A DNA stretch of 64,000 nucleotides from CAVTQY01 sp963736975 (GCA_963736975.1 CAVTQY010000001.1:2480001-2544000); one strand, 5' to 3'; shown: positions 47,885-57,206, counted from the first letter of the stretch. Notes: generated by a model not told the origin, from the letters alone. Numbers and translations are program-made.

Positions 47885-48168
47885 TCAACCACCTTCGGAA
47901 CGGCATAGAAGTCGCCGATCCGCTCCGGCGCGTTGGACAACACCTTCTGCGGATAGCCGCCATCCGTCACCACATCGTCCCGCATCTTCAACGCCATGTG
48001 CACTGCGCCGGTCAGCGGCTGGACGCCCTCGACGTTCACCTCATTGAGCTGCTCGATCCAGCCGAGGATGCCGTTCAGCTCGGCTTGCAGCTTCTCGATC
48101 TCCGAGTCTTCGACGCGGATGCGGGCCAGCGCTGCGATGCGGCGGACAGTCGCAGGATCGAGCGACAT
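47881..48168 (-). CDS. gatC: Asp/Glu-tRNA amidotransferase subunit C
   Basis: 95-residue stabilising subunit of GatCAB. It matches family landmarks: MSLDPATVRRIAALARI at the start, LNGILGWIEQLNEVNVEGV in the middle and an end with MRDDVVTDGG and VPKVVE. ATG 48168 has AAGGA six bases upstream. The 45-base gap to the divergent ruvX must hold both promoters. Confidence 0.95.
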   Translation of the reverse strand: MSLDPATVRRIAALARIRVEDSEIEKLQAELNGILGWIEQLNEVNVEGVQPLTGAVHMALKMRDDVVTDGGYPQKVLSNAPERIGDFYAVPKVVE

Positions 48169-48213
48169 GACAAATCCTTGGCGGGGTGGAAAAGCGGGAG
48201 CATATCGGCCGCT

Positions 48214-48672
48214 ATGCCCCTGTTCAACCTGACCGAGCTGCGGGCCAGGCTCGGCAAGGACCAGCGGCTGATCGGCATCGATCCCGGCAGCAAAACCATC
48301 GGCCTCGCGTTGTCCGACGTGCGGCTGACCCTGGCTTCGCCCTACGGCAGCCTGCGGCGCGGCAAATTGCTGCACAACGCCGCGGAAATCAGCGTCATTG
48401 CGCGAAAGGAAGGCGCGGGCGCGCTGATTGTGGGGTTGCCGCTGTCCATGGACGGCAGCTTCGGTCCGGCGGCGCAAGCCGCGCGCGACTGGGCGCTGGC
48501 GCTTTCGCAGGCAACGAACCTGCCGGCCGCCATGTGGGACGAACGCCTGACCTCCGCGACAGCCAACCGCTTCCTGATCTCGGAGGCTGACCTCGGCCGC
48601 AAAAAGCGCGCCCGCGTGGTGGACCGCCTCTCGGCTGCCCTGATGCTCCAGTCGGCGCTGGAGGCGCAGTGA
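48214..48672 (+). CDS. ruvX: Putative pre-16S rRNA nuclease / Holliday junction resolvase RuvX (YqgF)
   Basis: RNase H-fold nuclease of 152 residues. The first active-site strand is IGIDPGSKTIGLALSD, a second motif is VGLPLSMDGSFG, and the last acidic site is WDERLTSATA. It is implicated in processing the 5' end of 16S rRNA and in Holliday junction cutting in other bacteria. It is divergent from gatC; a hairpin repeat follows its stop. Confidence 0.92.
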   Translation: MPLFNLTELRARLGKDQRLIGIDPGSKTIGLALSDVRLTLASPYGSLRRGKLLHNAAEISVIARKEGAGALIVGLPLSMDGSFGPAAQAARDWALALSQATNLPAAMWDERLTSATANRFLISEADLGRKKRARVVDRLSAALMLQSALEAQ

Positions 48673-48678
48673 GTAAGA

Positions 48679-48699
48679 CCAGGGGGCTTTGCCCCCTGG
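48679..48699. terminator. Hairpin between convergent ruvX and ftsH
   Basis: CCAGGGGGC-TTT-GCCCCCTGG forms a nine-base-pair perfect stem with a three-base loop, in the 42-base gap between two convergent stops. No T-tract follows, so it may be a bidirectional transcript-end hairpin or a dispersed GC-rich repeat rather than a classical intrinsic terminator. Confidence 0.6.
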
Positions 48700-48714
48700 A
48701 CCCCCTTGGCCTTC

Positions 48715-50574
48715 TCAAGCCGCAAGCGCCACTGGCTTTGGGCGGGGGATTTCGTCAGCGGTGAGGGTTTCATGTGCCAGGAGTGCGGCGGCGCCTTCGT
48801 CGAGGGCTGGGCGGTTCTCGCCCAGGATGGCGACGGCGCGTTCCAGCGCGGTTTCGAGGTGGCTGCGCACTGCCTGATCGATTTCGCGGGCGGTTTCCTC
48901 GCTGAAGCGGCGCTGGCGCCAGAAGGCGCCCGGTTGCTGTTGGAGGAATTGGCTGCCCTGGTCGGTGTCCCAGGCGACCGGGCCGAGGCGGGGGTCCATG
49001 CCGTAGCGCAGGACGATGCCGCGGGCGATGTCGGTGGCCTTGGTAAGATCGTCGGCGGCGCCGGTGGAGACGTCGTCGCCCAACAGCATCTCGGCTGCTC
49101 GGCCGCCGAGCAGTACGCACATTTTGTTTGCCAGCTCCTGCCGGCTCATGAGGAAGCGGTCCTCCGTGGGGTTCTGCATGGTGTAGCCGAGGGCGCCGAT
49201 CCCGCGCGGGATGATGGACACTTTCTGCACCGGGTCGCTGCCGGGGATGGCCATGGCCACCAGGGCGTGGCCCATCTCGTGATAGGCAACGGTGCGGCGC
49301 TCTTTGGGGACGAGGATGCGCGAGCGCTTTTCCAGGCCGGCGATGATCCGCTCCACAGCCATGGTGAAGTCCTGCATGGCAATGGCATCGGCGCCGCGGC
49401 GGGTGGCGAGCACCGCAGCTTCGTTGGCGAGGTTGGCCAGGTCCGCACCGGTAAAACCGGGGGTTAGGCCGGCGATAGCCTCGAGCTTTACGTCCTCGGC
49501 GAGAGTGAGCGGGCGGAGATGGAGGCGGAGGATCTCGATGCGCCCCTTGCGGTCCGGGCGGTCCACGAGGACTTGGCGGTCGAAGCGGCCGGCGCGCAGC
49601 AGGGCGGGGTCGATGATCTCCGGGCGATTGGTGGCGGCGAGGACGACGATCGCGGTTGAGCGGTCGAACCCGTCCATCTCGGCGAGGAGCTGGTTGAGCG
49701 TCTGTTCCTTCTCATCCTGGCCCTGGATCGGGCTCGCGTTACGGGCGCGACCGAGCGCGTCGAGCTCATCGATGAAGATGATGCAGGGGGTCTGCTTGCG
49801 GGCCTGGGCGAAGAGGTCGCGCACGCGGGCGGCGCCGACGCCCACGAACATCTCCACGAACTCGGCGCCGTTGGTGGAGAAGAACGCCACGCCGGCTTCG
49901 CCGGCGATGGCACGGGCGAGCAGGGTCTTGCCTGTACCGGGCGGCCCGACGAGCAGGATGCCGCGCGGGACGTGGGCGCCCAGCCGGCCGAACTGCTCGG
50001 GATGGCGCAGGTAATCGACGAACTCGTGCAGTTCCTCCTTTGCTTCGTCCACGCCGGCAACATCGGCGAAGGTGGTGGTCACGCCGGTCTCGGCGGCGAG
50101 TTTGGCCTTGCTGCGGCCGATCGACATCAGCCCGCCGAAGCCGCCGCCCAGTCCGCCGCCGCCGCGTGCGCCGGACAGCCCGCGCATGGCGACCAGCCAG
50201 ATGCCGACGAAGATGATCGGCGGGATGAGCCAGGAGAGGAAGACGGACCAGCCCCCGCTAGCGGACGTGCCGGTGTATTCGACGTGATGCTGCTGCAGTT
50301 GCTGGGCGAGAGCCTGTGGGACGGACGTGGTGATGAATTCGGTGGTCTTGCTGCCCGGCAGCGGAGCGGTGAGCTGGCCCTGGATCTGCTGGCCGGAGAC
50401 GACGACTTTCTTCACCTTGCCCTGGTCGAGCAGCGTCTGGAACTGGCTGTAGAGAAGCTGCTGGTTCGGCGCATTGCCGCGGCCGGCGAACAGGCCGGAG
50501 ATGACGATCGCCAGCAGCGGCACCCAGAGCCACCAGATCGGGAAGGAGGGTTGCGGCTTCTTGGGGGGTGGCAC
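48715..50574 (-). CDS. ftsH: ATP-dependent zinc metalloprotease FtsH
   Basis: Membrane AAA+ protease that degrades unstable membrane and cytoplasmic proteins. The 619-residue protein has TM1 (res ~13-30), a periplasmic domain, TM2 (~108-130), Walker A GPPGTGKT (210-217), Walker B IIFIDELDALG, the second region of homology ATNRPEIIDPALLRAGRFDR and zinc motif HEMGH (commonly HEAGH). It lacks the long C-terminal extension of some FtsH proteins. This may be a second paralog beside the main FtsH of the genome. Confidence 0.95.
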   Translation of the reverse strand: MPPPKKPQPSFPIWWLWVPLLAIVISGLFAGRGNAPNQQLLYSQFQTLLDQGKVKKVVVSGQQIQGQLTAPLPGSKTTEFITTSVPQALAQQLQQHHVEYTGTSASGGWSVFLSWLIPPIIFVGIWLVAMRGLSGARGGGGLGGGFGGLMSIGRSKAKLAAETGVTTTFADVAGVDEAKEELHEFVDYLRHPEQFGRLGAHVPRGILLVGPPGTGKTLLARAIAGEAGVAFFSTNGAEFVEMFVGVGAARVRDLFAQARKQTPCIIFIDELDALGRARNASPIQGQDEKEQTLNQLLAEMDGFDRSTAIVVLAATNRPEIIDPALLRAGRFDRQVLVDRPDRKGRIEILRLHLRPLTLAEDVKLEAIAGLTPGFTGADLANLANEAAVLATRRGADAIAMQDFTMAVERIIAGLEKRSRILVPKERRTVAYHEMGHALVAMAIPGSDPVQKVSIIPRGIGALGYTMQNPTEDRFLMSRQELANKMCVLLGGRAAEMLLGDDVSTGAADDLTKATDIARGIVLRYGMDPRLGPVAWDTDQGSQFLQQQPGAFWRQRRFSEETAREIDQAVRSHLETALERAVAILGENRPALDEGAAALLAHETLTADEIPRPKPVALAA

Positions 50575-50656
50575 GGGGGCTCCTGACGGCCGGAACGGTC
50601 GAAACGAGAACCGGCGGCGGATTGACAGGTTTCGGGGCGGTCTTCACGTTCCATGT

Positions 50657-51649
50657 ATGCACAGCGCCGGCCTGTTCGACCTGCAGGTCAATGGATTTGC
50701 CGGTGTGGACTTCAACGATGCGGGGATTGGGGCCGAGGGGCTGGACCACGCGCTGGCCGCGATGGCGCGGTGCGGGGTGGCGTACTGCCTGCCGACGGTG
50801 ATTACAGGGCCGGCCGAGGTGTTGAAGGCGCGACTGGCGGCGCTGGATCGGGCGGTGGCGGCGAGCCGGTTCGCTGCGATGGTGCCCGGATATCACCTGG
50901 AGGGGCCGTTTCTCTGTCCCGAAGAGGGGTATGCGGGGTGTCATCCGGCTGCGGCGATGATCGCGCCCGATGTGGCACTGCTGCAGCGGCTGGAGGGCGG
51001 GCTGGCGCGGCCTATCCTGCTTGTCACGCTGGCGCCGGAGCGGCCGGGAGCGGAGGCATTCATGCGCTGGGCCACGGGGCGCGGCAAGGTGGTCGCGATC
51101 GGGCACAGCGCCGCCTCGGGTGTTGATGTGGCGCGGGCGGCTGCGGCCGGGGCGCGGCTTTCCACGCATCTCGGCAATGGGGTGCGGCGGGTGCTGCACA
51201 AGTTCGATAACCCGCTGATCGCGCAGCTTGCGGAGGACCGGCTGGCGGCGAGCTTCATCGCGGACGGGATTCACGTGCCGCCGGCAGCGTTGAAGGTGAT
51301 GCTGCGGGCGAAGGGGCCGGAGCGAAGCATCCTGGTGACGGATGCGACCGCGGCGGCGTTGGCGCCGGCAGGACGCTATGAGCTGGCGGGGATGGCGATC
51401 GAGCGGACGGAGGATGGGACGGTGCGGTTGCCAGGAACGGCGACCCTGGCGGGCTCGGCACTGGCCTTGGATCAGGCGGTGCGGAATGTCGCCGTCTGGG
51501 GGCTGACCTCGTCCCAGGAGGCGGTGCGAATGGCGGCGGACGCGCCGATGGCGCTGATAGCGCCGGCGCTGCGGGCGCACGGGATCACAGTGGCACCTTC
51601 GGTTTTGGAGTGGTCCGAGAGACTGGAGCCTCGGCCGGTCGCGGCATGA
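50657..51649 (+). CDS. Short N-acetylglucosamine-6-phosphate deacetylase-like amidohydrolase
   Basis: Metal-dependent amidohydrolase, 330 residues, with the NagA landmarks HLEGPFL, IGHSAAS, STHLGNGVRRVLH, ADGIHVPPAALK and VTDATAA (catalytic Asp). It begins directly at GLFDLQVNGFAG, so the N-terminal small beta-domain normally preceding this (about 40-50 residues) is missing. It probably acts on acetylated amino-sugars; NagA itself is the nearest known family. The stop overlaps the next methyltransferase start as ATGA. It is divergent from ftsH. Confidence 0.82.
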   Translation: MHSAGLFDLQVNGFAGVDFNDAGIGAEGLDHALAAMARCGVAYCLPTVITGPAEVLKARLAALDRAVAASRFAAMVPGYHLEGPFLCPEEGYAGCHPAAAMIAPDVALLQRLEGGLARPILLVTLAPERPGAEAFMRWATGRGKVVAIGHSAASGVDVARAAAAGARLSTHLGNGVRRVLHKFDNPLIAQLAEDRLAASFIADGIHVPPAALKVMLRAKGPERSILVTDATAAALAPAGRYELAGMAIERTEDGTVRLPGTATLAGSALALDQAVRNVAVWGLTSSQEAVRMAADAPMALIAPALRAHGITVAPSVLEWSERLEPRPVAA

Positions 51650-52449
51650 GCGGCGGGCTGGAGCTGTTCGACCGCCGGGCGGTGCGGCAGCACCGGGACC
51701 GGGCGGTCGGGCAGGTTTCCGCCGTTGCGGGGCTGTTGCGGGAATTGGCGGAGCGGCTGCTCGATCGGCTGGATGATACGACGCGGCGGTTTTCGCGGGC
51801 GCTGGATGTCGGCGGGCGGGGGGTGGTGGCGCCACTGCTGCTGGCGCGGGGCATCGAGGCGGTGAGCTCCGATTTGTCGCCGGGGATGGCGGTGCTGAAT
51901 CCGCGGCCGGTGGTGGCGGCGGATGAGGAATTCCTGCCGTTCGGGCCGGGGAGTTTCGACCTGGTCGTGGCCAGCTTGTCGCTGCATTGGGTGAACGATT
52001 TGCCTGGGGCGCTGATCCAGTTGCGGCGGGCGCTGCGGCCGGATGGGCTGCTGCTGGCGAGCCTGCCGGCGCTGGGAACCTTGGCGGAATTGCGGACTGC
52101 CCTGACAGAGGCGGAGGCGGTGTTGAGCGGGGGGGCGGCGCCGCGGGTGTCGCCGTTTGCGGATCTCCGGGACTGCGCCGGGTTGCTGCAGCGGGCGGGG
52201 TTCGCGTTGCCGGTGGCGGATGTGGAGGAAATTCGGTTGATCTATCCGGACCCGCTGATCCTGCTGCGGGAGCTCCGGGCGGCCGGGGAGACGAATGCGC
52301 TACGGCTGCGGGATCGGCGGATTCCCCCGCGGGAGCTGTTCGCCGCGGCATTGGCTGCGATGCCGGCGGAAGAGCTTGGGGTGCCGGTGATGCTGCGGCT
52401 GGCGTTCATGACGGGGTGGGCGCCGGCGGCTGTTGGGGCCAGGATATAA
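51646..52449 (+). CDS. SAM-dependent methyltransferase (BioC/NDUFAF5-like)
   Basis: 267 residues. The SAM-binding motif I appears as RALDVGGRGVVAPLLLARG, followed by VVAADEEFLPFGPGSFDLVV and SLHWVNDLPGALIQLRRALR, and by the C-terminal LRAAGETNALRLRDRRIPPR segment that resembles alphaproteobacterial BioC/NDUFAF5-like proteins. The substrate is unknown. It is translationally coupled to the NagA-like gene and its 3' end overlaps the convergent nucleotidyltransferase by 44 bases. Confidence 0.82.
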   Translation: MSGGLELFDRRAVRQHRDRAVGQVSAVAGLLRELAERLLDRLDDTTRRFSRALDVGGRGVVAPLLLARGIEAVSSDLSPGMAVLNPRPVVAADEEFLPFGPGSFDLVVASLSLHWVNDLPGALIQLRRALRPDGLLLASLPALGTLAELRTALTEAEAVLSGGAAPRVSPFADLRDCAGLLQRAGFALPVADVEEIRLIYPDPLILLRELRAAGETNALRLRDRRIPPRELFAAALAAMPAEELGVPVMLRLAFMTGWAPAAVGARI

Positions 52450-53011
52450 TGGTGAGTTCGGGCCAGATCGCTTTGGCGCGGGCGGCTTTGCGCGTGTAGT
52501 CGGCTTCGTTGGCGAGCGCAGGATTGGGGCGGATGGTCAGGGCAAAGAGATCGTCGAGGCCGAAAGGGGCGGCGATGTTCAGGGTATCGTCGGGCTCCAG
52601 GCGGACTCCGATGGCATGGACGGGGGCAGCGTAGCGCCCCAGGGCTTCGTCGGTGGAATGCAGCGGTTTGTACGGGGAGCCGAAGCGGGCTTCGAACCAG
52701 AGATGGACGCGGGCCTGGTTGCGGGGCTCGACCCGGGCCGGAGCTGTGGTTGCGGCTGCGGCTGTGACGCGGCGGATGACGGCGTCCTCGGCGGCCCAGG
52801 AGAGGTCGAACGAGTCGAAATAGGCGAGATCGTAGTCCTTGATGCCGGTGCGGGGCGGGCGGCTGGTGAGGACGTTCCAGACGGTCTGGTAGATGCAGCC
52901 GGCGACGAGGCGCCATTGCGGGAGCTGAAGCGGTCGGATCGCGTGGAAGAGGCGCATGAGGTCGGGGTCGGCGCGGATGATGGATTCGAGGCGGTGGCGG
53001 TGGGATGGCAT
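52406..53011 (-). CDS. Nucleotidyltransferase-family protein (NTP_transf_6-like, DUF925)
   Basis: 201 residues. LVAGCIYQTVWNVLTSRPPR then GIKDYDLAYFDSFDLSWAAED contains the D-x-D pair (DYDLAYFD) of a nucleotidyltransferase active site, and ALGRYAAPVHAIGVRLEPDD is conserved in this family. The function of the family is unknown. ATG 53011 (MPSHRHRLESI) is chosen; upstream frames are formed by the 32-base repeats. Those repeats sit between this gene and the plus-strand methyltransferase, so they may regulate one or both. Confidence 0.8.
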   Translation of the reverse strand: MPSHRHRLESIIRADPDLMRLFHAIRPLQLPQWRLVAGCIYQTVWNVLTSRPPRTGIKDYDLAYFDSFDLSWAAEDAVIRRVTAAAATTAPARVEPRNQARVHLWFEARFGSPYKPLHSTDEALGRYAAPVHAIGVRLEPDDTLNIAAPFGLDDLFALTIRPNPALANEADYTRKAARAKAIWPELTIISWPQQPPAPTPS

Positions 53012-53021
53012 TGCGGGGCGC

Positions 53022-53149
53022 GTTGTACAACAGGCCGATTTGGGGCGCTGCGAGTTGTACAAGAGGGGCTTTTGGGGCGGTCCGAGATGTACAACAGCGC
53101 TCTTTGGGGCGTCGCCAGTTGTACAACCGGGCTGAAATCGGGTGCGCCA
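53022..53149. repeat. Four tandem 32-bp units with palindromic GTTGTACAAC core
   Basis: GTTGTACAAC-type cores begin at 53022, 53054, 53086 and 53118, exactly 32 bases apart (GTTGTACAAC, GTTGTACAAG, GATGTACAAC, GTTGTACAAC). The intervening 22 bases vary but keep a TTTGGGGCG block, except in the last. The core is a palindrome, as expected for a dimeric DNA-binding protein. This looks like an iterated binding-site array rather than a CRISPR. Confidence 0.85.
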
Positions 53150-53309
53150 GAAGTACGTTTGGGCTGTGGAGCGTCTCGTTTATTGGATGAGTGTTAACGC
53201 TGCACTACTTTCGGTGGTCCAGCGGGCCGGCTGTCGCCGGCCAGGACGATCAGAGGACCTCCGCTGTCAAGTTCCGGAGTCGCCGATCAGAGGGGATCGA
53301 CCGGTCGTG

Positions 53310-54318
53310 ATGAATGATGCGGGTGCGGCGTACCGCTGGACAGTCGATCTCGAGCGTGGGCAGCTAATGTTTGAATTTGGCGGCGGTTGCGTTGTCTCTG
53401 CCCGGCATAAGCACGTGAATGGCCGAGAGATTGTTTACGATCCCCCTTTTACCCGGAGGTATCCTTGCAGCGAGGACAATGTTCGCGATTTCGTGGCGCG
53501 GTATGGCGCGGAATACATGGCATCCGATCTCGAACGGAACCAATACGTACGGTTCCGGACGGAATTTGTATTCGATCGCTTTGTCGGATTGGCGCGTGAC
53601 GGCATTCATCGAATTCTGGACTTCGGATGCGGCGCTGGTCATTCCTTGGACGCCCTGCTGAGCTATTATCCGAAGGCCCGGTTTGTTGGCTCGGACATTT
53701 CGGCCGAACGCCTCGGCATGCTCGAATCACGCCTGCCTGATGTCGATCGCGAACGGACTGACATCATTCACATGCAATCCCCAGCCGAGTTGGATTCGCT
53801 CGGCAGTGATTTCGATGTGATTAATCTCAATGCCGTCTTTGAGCATCTGCTTCCTGACGAACGGCGGCTGCTCTTGCCCGCTCTTTGGGGCAAGCTCGCG
53901 GCCGGTGGCTTTCTCGTGCTGACAGAGACACCCTGGCGCTGGTTCCCAATCGAGACACATACGACCAGCCTGCCGCTCATGAACTACCTTCCGGACAGAC
54001 TCGCGCTTGGCGTAACCAGACGCTGCGGGCAGTATGACGCTACGCTGACCTGGAACGACGCGCTCAGAGACGGCTTGAGGGGAGCGACAGTTGCAGAGAT
54101 CATCGGTTGCGTTGATACCCGACCAGGCACCCTGCGAACTCGTCGAATCCGATAAACCAGACGCACGCGATCTGCTCGAGGTTTGGTGGTGGGGAGAATG
54201 CCGGCACACTCGGCAGAAGGCGCTGGCCTATCAGGTGCTGAGCTGGCTGCGTCGTTTGACTGGCATCGTCGTATCACCCTGGGTGAACATCGTGCTTCGA
54301 AAGGCTGGAGGCGGTTGA
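53310..54318 (+). pseudogene. Class I SAM methyltransferase, one +1 frameshift near the C-terminus
   Basis: The first frame (MNDAGAAYRWTVDLERGQLM to DTRPGTLRTRRIR, stop 54155) carries motif I ILDFGCGAGHSLDALL and SDFDVINLNAVFEHLLPDE. The second frame from about 54110 to 54318 reads on as protein (IPDQAPCELVESDKPDARDL, then ECRHTRQKALAYQVLSW). Removing one T at 54111-54112 joins them into 335 residues. It lies just upstream of an O-antigen-ligase-like gene, suggesting a role in surface glycan modification. The lesion may be an assembly error or real truncation. Confidence 0.65.
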
Positions 54319-54379
54319 GGCCTGTCAGGGCGGGACGCCCTTGTCGGACCCGACTGCCGCTGGCAGAACCTGCCGCCCG

Positions 54380-55684
54380 ATGACGACCGCGATCCTGACG
54401 ACGGAAACCCGCGGACTGCTGCCCATGCTGGATCGTATCGCGCTGGGCGCAATCCTGCTGACTCCGCTTCTGCTGCTGCATGCCAGGGGCTTTGCTGAAG
54501 GCACAATCGCAGTTGCCGATCTGTGTTTCCTGGCCCGCTGCGCGATCACCCGGCATTGGGCGTGGGTGCGCACACCTTGGGTTTACGCGGGAGCGGCCTG
54601 GTGGGGCTGGCTGGTGGTGTGCTCGCTGCCGATTCCGGCGTTGGGCCTAGGTGAAGGAGGCGCTCCCTCGTTAATCCAGGGAGTGCTCGTTGTGCGTTTC
54701 CTGGTGCTGATTGCTGCTATGGAGTTCGCGATCCTGCGCGATCAGGCGCCACGACGATGGTTCGGCTGGATCATCATGGCATCGGCGGCGTATATCGCGC
54801 TGCAGTCTGTCGTGCAGTTCACGTTCGGCCGGAACCTGTACGGTGATCCACCTGGCCCCGAAGGCGTGTTGACGGGACCGTTCGGGAAGCCGCGTGCCGG
54901 GACGGCACTGGTCCGTATCCTGTTCCCGGCGCTCGTTCCACCTGTTACGGCACTGCTGCGGCGCGGCGGTGCGCGGCGACTGGCGGGATATGCACTGTTG
55001 CTGGCCGGCGTGGCGGTGATGGTGCTGATGGGCCAGCGCATGCCCCTGCTGCTTACCTGCCTCGGCCTGGTCGTGGTGGCGTTGCTGCTGCGACGGCTGC
55101 GCCTGGTCATGCTGACTGCCGGCGTCGTAGCGGCAGCGCTGGTGGCGCTCTCGCCGGTGGTAGCGCCGGCGGCGCACTACCGGCTGGTGTCGAAGTTCTC
55201 CGCGCAGATGGAGCATTTCGCGACCAGTCAGTACGGCCAGCTTTACGCCAGGGCGCTTGAGATCGGGGTCCAGCATCCGCTGACCGGGCTTGGCGCGGAC
55301 GGGTTTCGCTATGGCTGTCCACAGCCTCGCTATTTCCGGCCGAGTTTCGACGGCAGCCAACCGCACGGAGGCGGCGCCGCGATCTGCTGGCATCATCCGC
55401 ACAATTATTATTTCCAGGCGCTGGCCAATGGCGGCTTCATCGAGCTTGCGCTGTTCTGCTGGCTCGGCGTCGCCTGGCTGGCCGCGATGGCGGCTGGGCT
55501 GCGACGGCGCGCCAGTCCCGTGCTGACCGGGTTGTTCGCGGCGGCGGTGATCCAGCTCTGGCCGATCGCATCGACGACCGGGTTCACCACGATGCCGATC
55601 GCCGGCTGGTCGTTCCTGATGCTGGGGTGGGGAATGGCCGAAGCCCGTTGGTGTTCTGCCGCTGCGCCGGCCGGCGATGGCTGA
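54380..55684 (+). CDS. O-antigen ligase-like (Wzy_C) polytopic membrane protein
   Basis: 434-residue protein with about 10-12 membrane segments. The large periplasmic loop carries VQHPLTGLGADGFRYGCPQP and the motif CWHHPHNYYFQALANGG, typical of WaaL/Wzy_C ligases and polymerases. It would transfer or polymerise lipid-linked glycans. ATG 54380 (MTTAILTTETRG) is preferred; an in-frame TTG at 54341 is upstream. Its 3' end overlaps the GMC oxidoreductase start by eight bases. Confidence 0.85.
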   Translation: MTTAILTTETRGLLPMLDRIALGAILLTPLLLLHARGFAEGTIAVADLCFLARCAITRHWAWVRTPWVYAGAAWWGWLVVCSLPIPALGLGEGGAPSLIQGVLVVRFLVLIAAMEFAILRDQAPRRWFGWIIMASAAYIALQSVVQFTFGRNLYGDPPGPEGVLTGPFGKPRAGTALVRILFPALVPPVTALLRRGGARRLAGYALLLAGVAVMVLMGQRMPLLLTCLGLVVVALLLRRLRLVMLTAGVVAAALVALSPVVAPAAHYRLVSKFSAQMEHFATSQYGQLYARALEIGVQHPLTGLGADGFRYGCPQPRYFRPSFDGSQPHGGGAAICWHHPHNYYFQALANGGFIELALFCWLGVAWLAAMAAGLRRRASPVLTGLFAAAVIQLWPIASTTGFTTMPIAGWSFLMLGWGMAEARWCSAAAPAGDG

Positions 55685-57206
55685 CACCGGCGTACGCATC
55701 CTGGTTTCATCTGAACAGCTTCGTGTTGCGTACGACTACGTGGTTGTCGGGGGAGGCTCGGCGGGTGGCGTGCTGGCGCACCGGCTCGGGCGGGCTGGAC
55801 GGCGCGTGCTGATTATCGAGGCCGGCGGGACGGCGGAGCTGGCAGCGATCGCCGATCCGCCGGACTGGCCCGCGCTGCAGGGCAGCGAGGTTGACTGGCA
55901 CTATTCGACGATCCCGCAGGCGGGGCTTGGCGGTCGAATCATACCGTATCCACGGGGCAAGGTGGTGGGCGGTTCGAGCGCCATCAACGCCCTGGCTTAT
56001 CAGCGGGGCCACAAAGCGGCCTACGATCGCTGGCCGGCAGGGTGGCGCTACGCCGACCTGCTTCCGTATTTCAAGCGCGCGGAGACGTTTTCCGGCGGGG
56101 CCGACGCCTGGCGGGGTGGCGATGGTCCTCTACATGTGTTGTCTCTCGCCGACGTCACGGACCGCAATCCGGTTGCATCCGCCTTCGTCGAGGCATCGCA
56201 AGAGTTGGGGTTTCCGATGACGCCCGATCTGGGAGGGGCGGTCACGACGGGCGTCGGTTGGAACCAGCTTACCATCAGGGGGCATGTTCGCGACGATGCC
56301 GCGACTGCCTATCTGGGAAGCCTCGAGCGCGTTGTCGTCGATCTGCTCGTCGGCACGGATGTGCTTGGTCTGGTGATCGAGAGCGGACGATGCGTCGGTG
56401 CCCGGCTGGCTGGGCGTCTCGCGCGGGCCGAAGTCGAGGTGTTGCTCTGTGCCGGTGCGATTGATTCGCCGCGCCTGCTGATGTTGTCGGGGATCGGGCC
56501 TGCCGATCAGCTTCGATCTGTTGGTGTTTCCGTTATCAAGGATCTGCCCGATGTCGGCCGTCATCTCGAGGATCATCTGCTGCTCGCCGGGGTGGCGTAC
56601 CGATCGCGGAAGGAGGTGCCGCGGTCGCATTACAACCATGCCGATGCGCTTCTCTATGTCCCGCGCAGCGACGCGAATGAGAGCCCTGAACTTCTGGTGA
56701 TGTGCCTGTCGCTGCCGTTCGTGCTGCCAAGCGTGGGGCCGCTGGCTGCACCGGCGTATGTGCTCGCGCCGTGCTTGATGCGGCCGCGCAGCCGGGGCAG
56801 CGTGACACTCGCGTCCGACGATCCGCTCTCTCCGGCGCTGATCGATCCCAATTATCTTGCCGAGCCGGACGATCTCGAGTTGCTTGCGGAGGGTGTGGCT
56901 CTCGCGCGCGAAATCGGGGCGGCGGCTGCATTCGCCGAGTGGCGGGCGCGGGAAGTTTATCCCGGTGCCGAGGCGGAAAACGTCGCCAACCGGCGCGATT
57001 TCATCGTTCGCGCAGCGAATTCTTTCCATCACCCGGTTGGCACATGCCGTATCGGATCCGTCGTGGATGAGAGCTTGCGGGTTGCCGGCGTGGCTGGTCT
57101 GCGCGTCATCGATGCTTCGGTACTGCCGGGGATTCCGCAGGCGATGATCAACGCCGCCACGATCGCGGTGGCCGAGAGGGCGAGCGATCTACTGCTGGCA
57201 GGATAG
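55677..57206 (+). CDS. GMC-family FAD oxidoreductase (choline/alcohol dehydrogenase type)
   Basis: 509 residues. The FAD motif DYVVVGGGSAGGVLAHRL opens the protein, with PRGKVVGGSSAINALAYQRG (GMC signature 1) and GAIDSPRLLMLSGIGP (signature 2). The C-terminal active-site His is in NSFHHPVGTCRIGS and INAATIAVAERASDLL closes the FAD domain. It oxidises an alcohol to an aldehyde; the substrate cannot be told. It overlaps the ligase-like gene by eight bases, so the two are in one operon. Confidence 0.92.
   Translation: MADTGVRILVSSEQLRVAYDYVVVGGGSAGGVLAHRLGRAGRRVLIIEAGGTAELAAIADPPDWPALQGSEVDWHYSTIPQAGLGGRIIPYPRGKVVGGSSAINALAYQRGHKAAYDRWPAGWRYADLLPYFKRAETFSGGADAWRGGDGPLHVLSLADVTDRNPVASAFVEASQELGFPMTPDLGGAVTTGVGWNQLTIRGHVRDDAATAYLGSLERVVVDLLVGTDVLGLVIESGRCVGARLAGRLARAEVEVLLCAGAIDSPRLLMLSGIGPADQLRSVGVSVIKDLPDVGRHLEDHLLLAGVAYRSRKEVPRSHYNHADALLYVPRSDANESPELLVMCLSLPFVLPSVGPLAAPAYVLAPCLMRPRSRGSVTLASDDPLSPALIDPNYLAEPDDLELLAEGVALAREIGAAAAFAEWRAREVYPGAEAENVANRRDFIVRAANSFHHPVGTCRIGSVVDESLRVAGVAGLRVIDASVLPGIPQAMINAATIAVAERASDLLLAG

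Noticed and set aside
50258..52351. A 697-codon minus-strand frame over nagA and the methyltransferase
   Set aside because: Composition is Pro/Arg/Ala-rich without domains and it is antisense to recognisable enzymes.
53022..53149. Possible CRISPR array
   Set aside because: Units are contiguous 32-base repeats with similar interior sequence and no unique spacers or cas genes.
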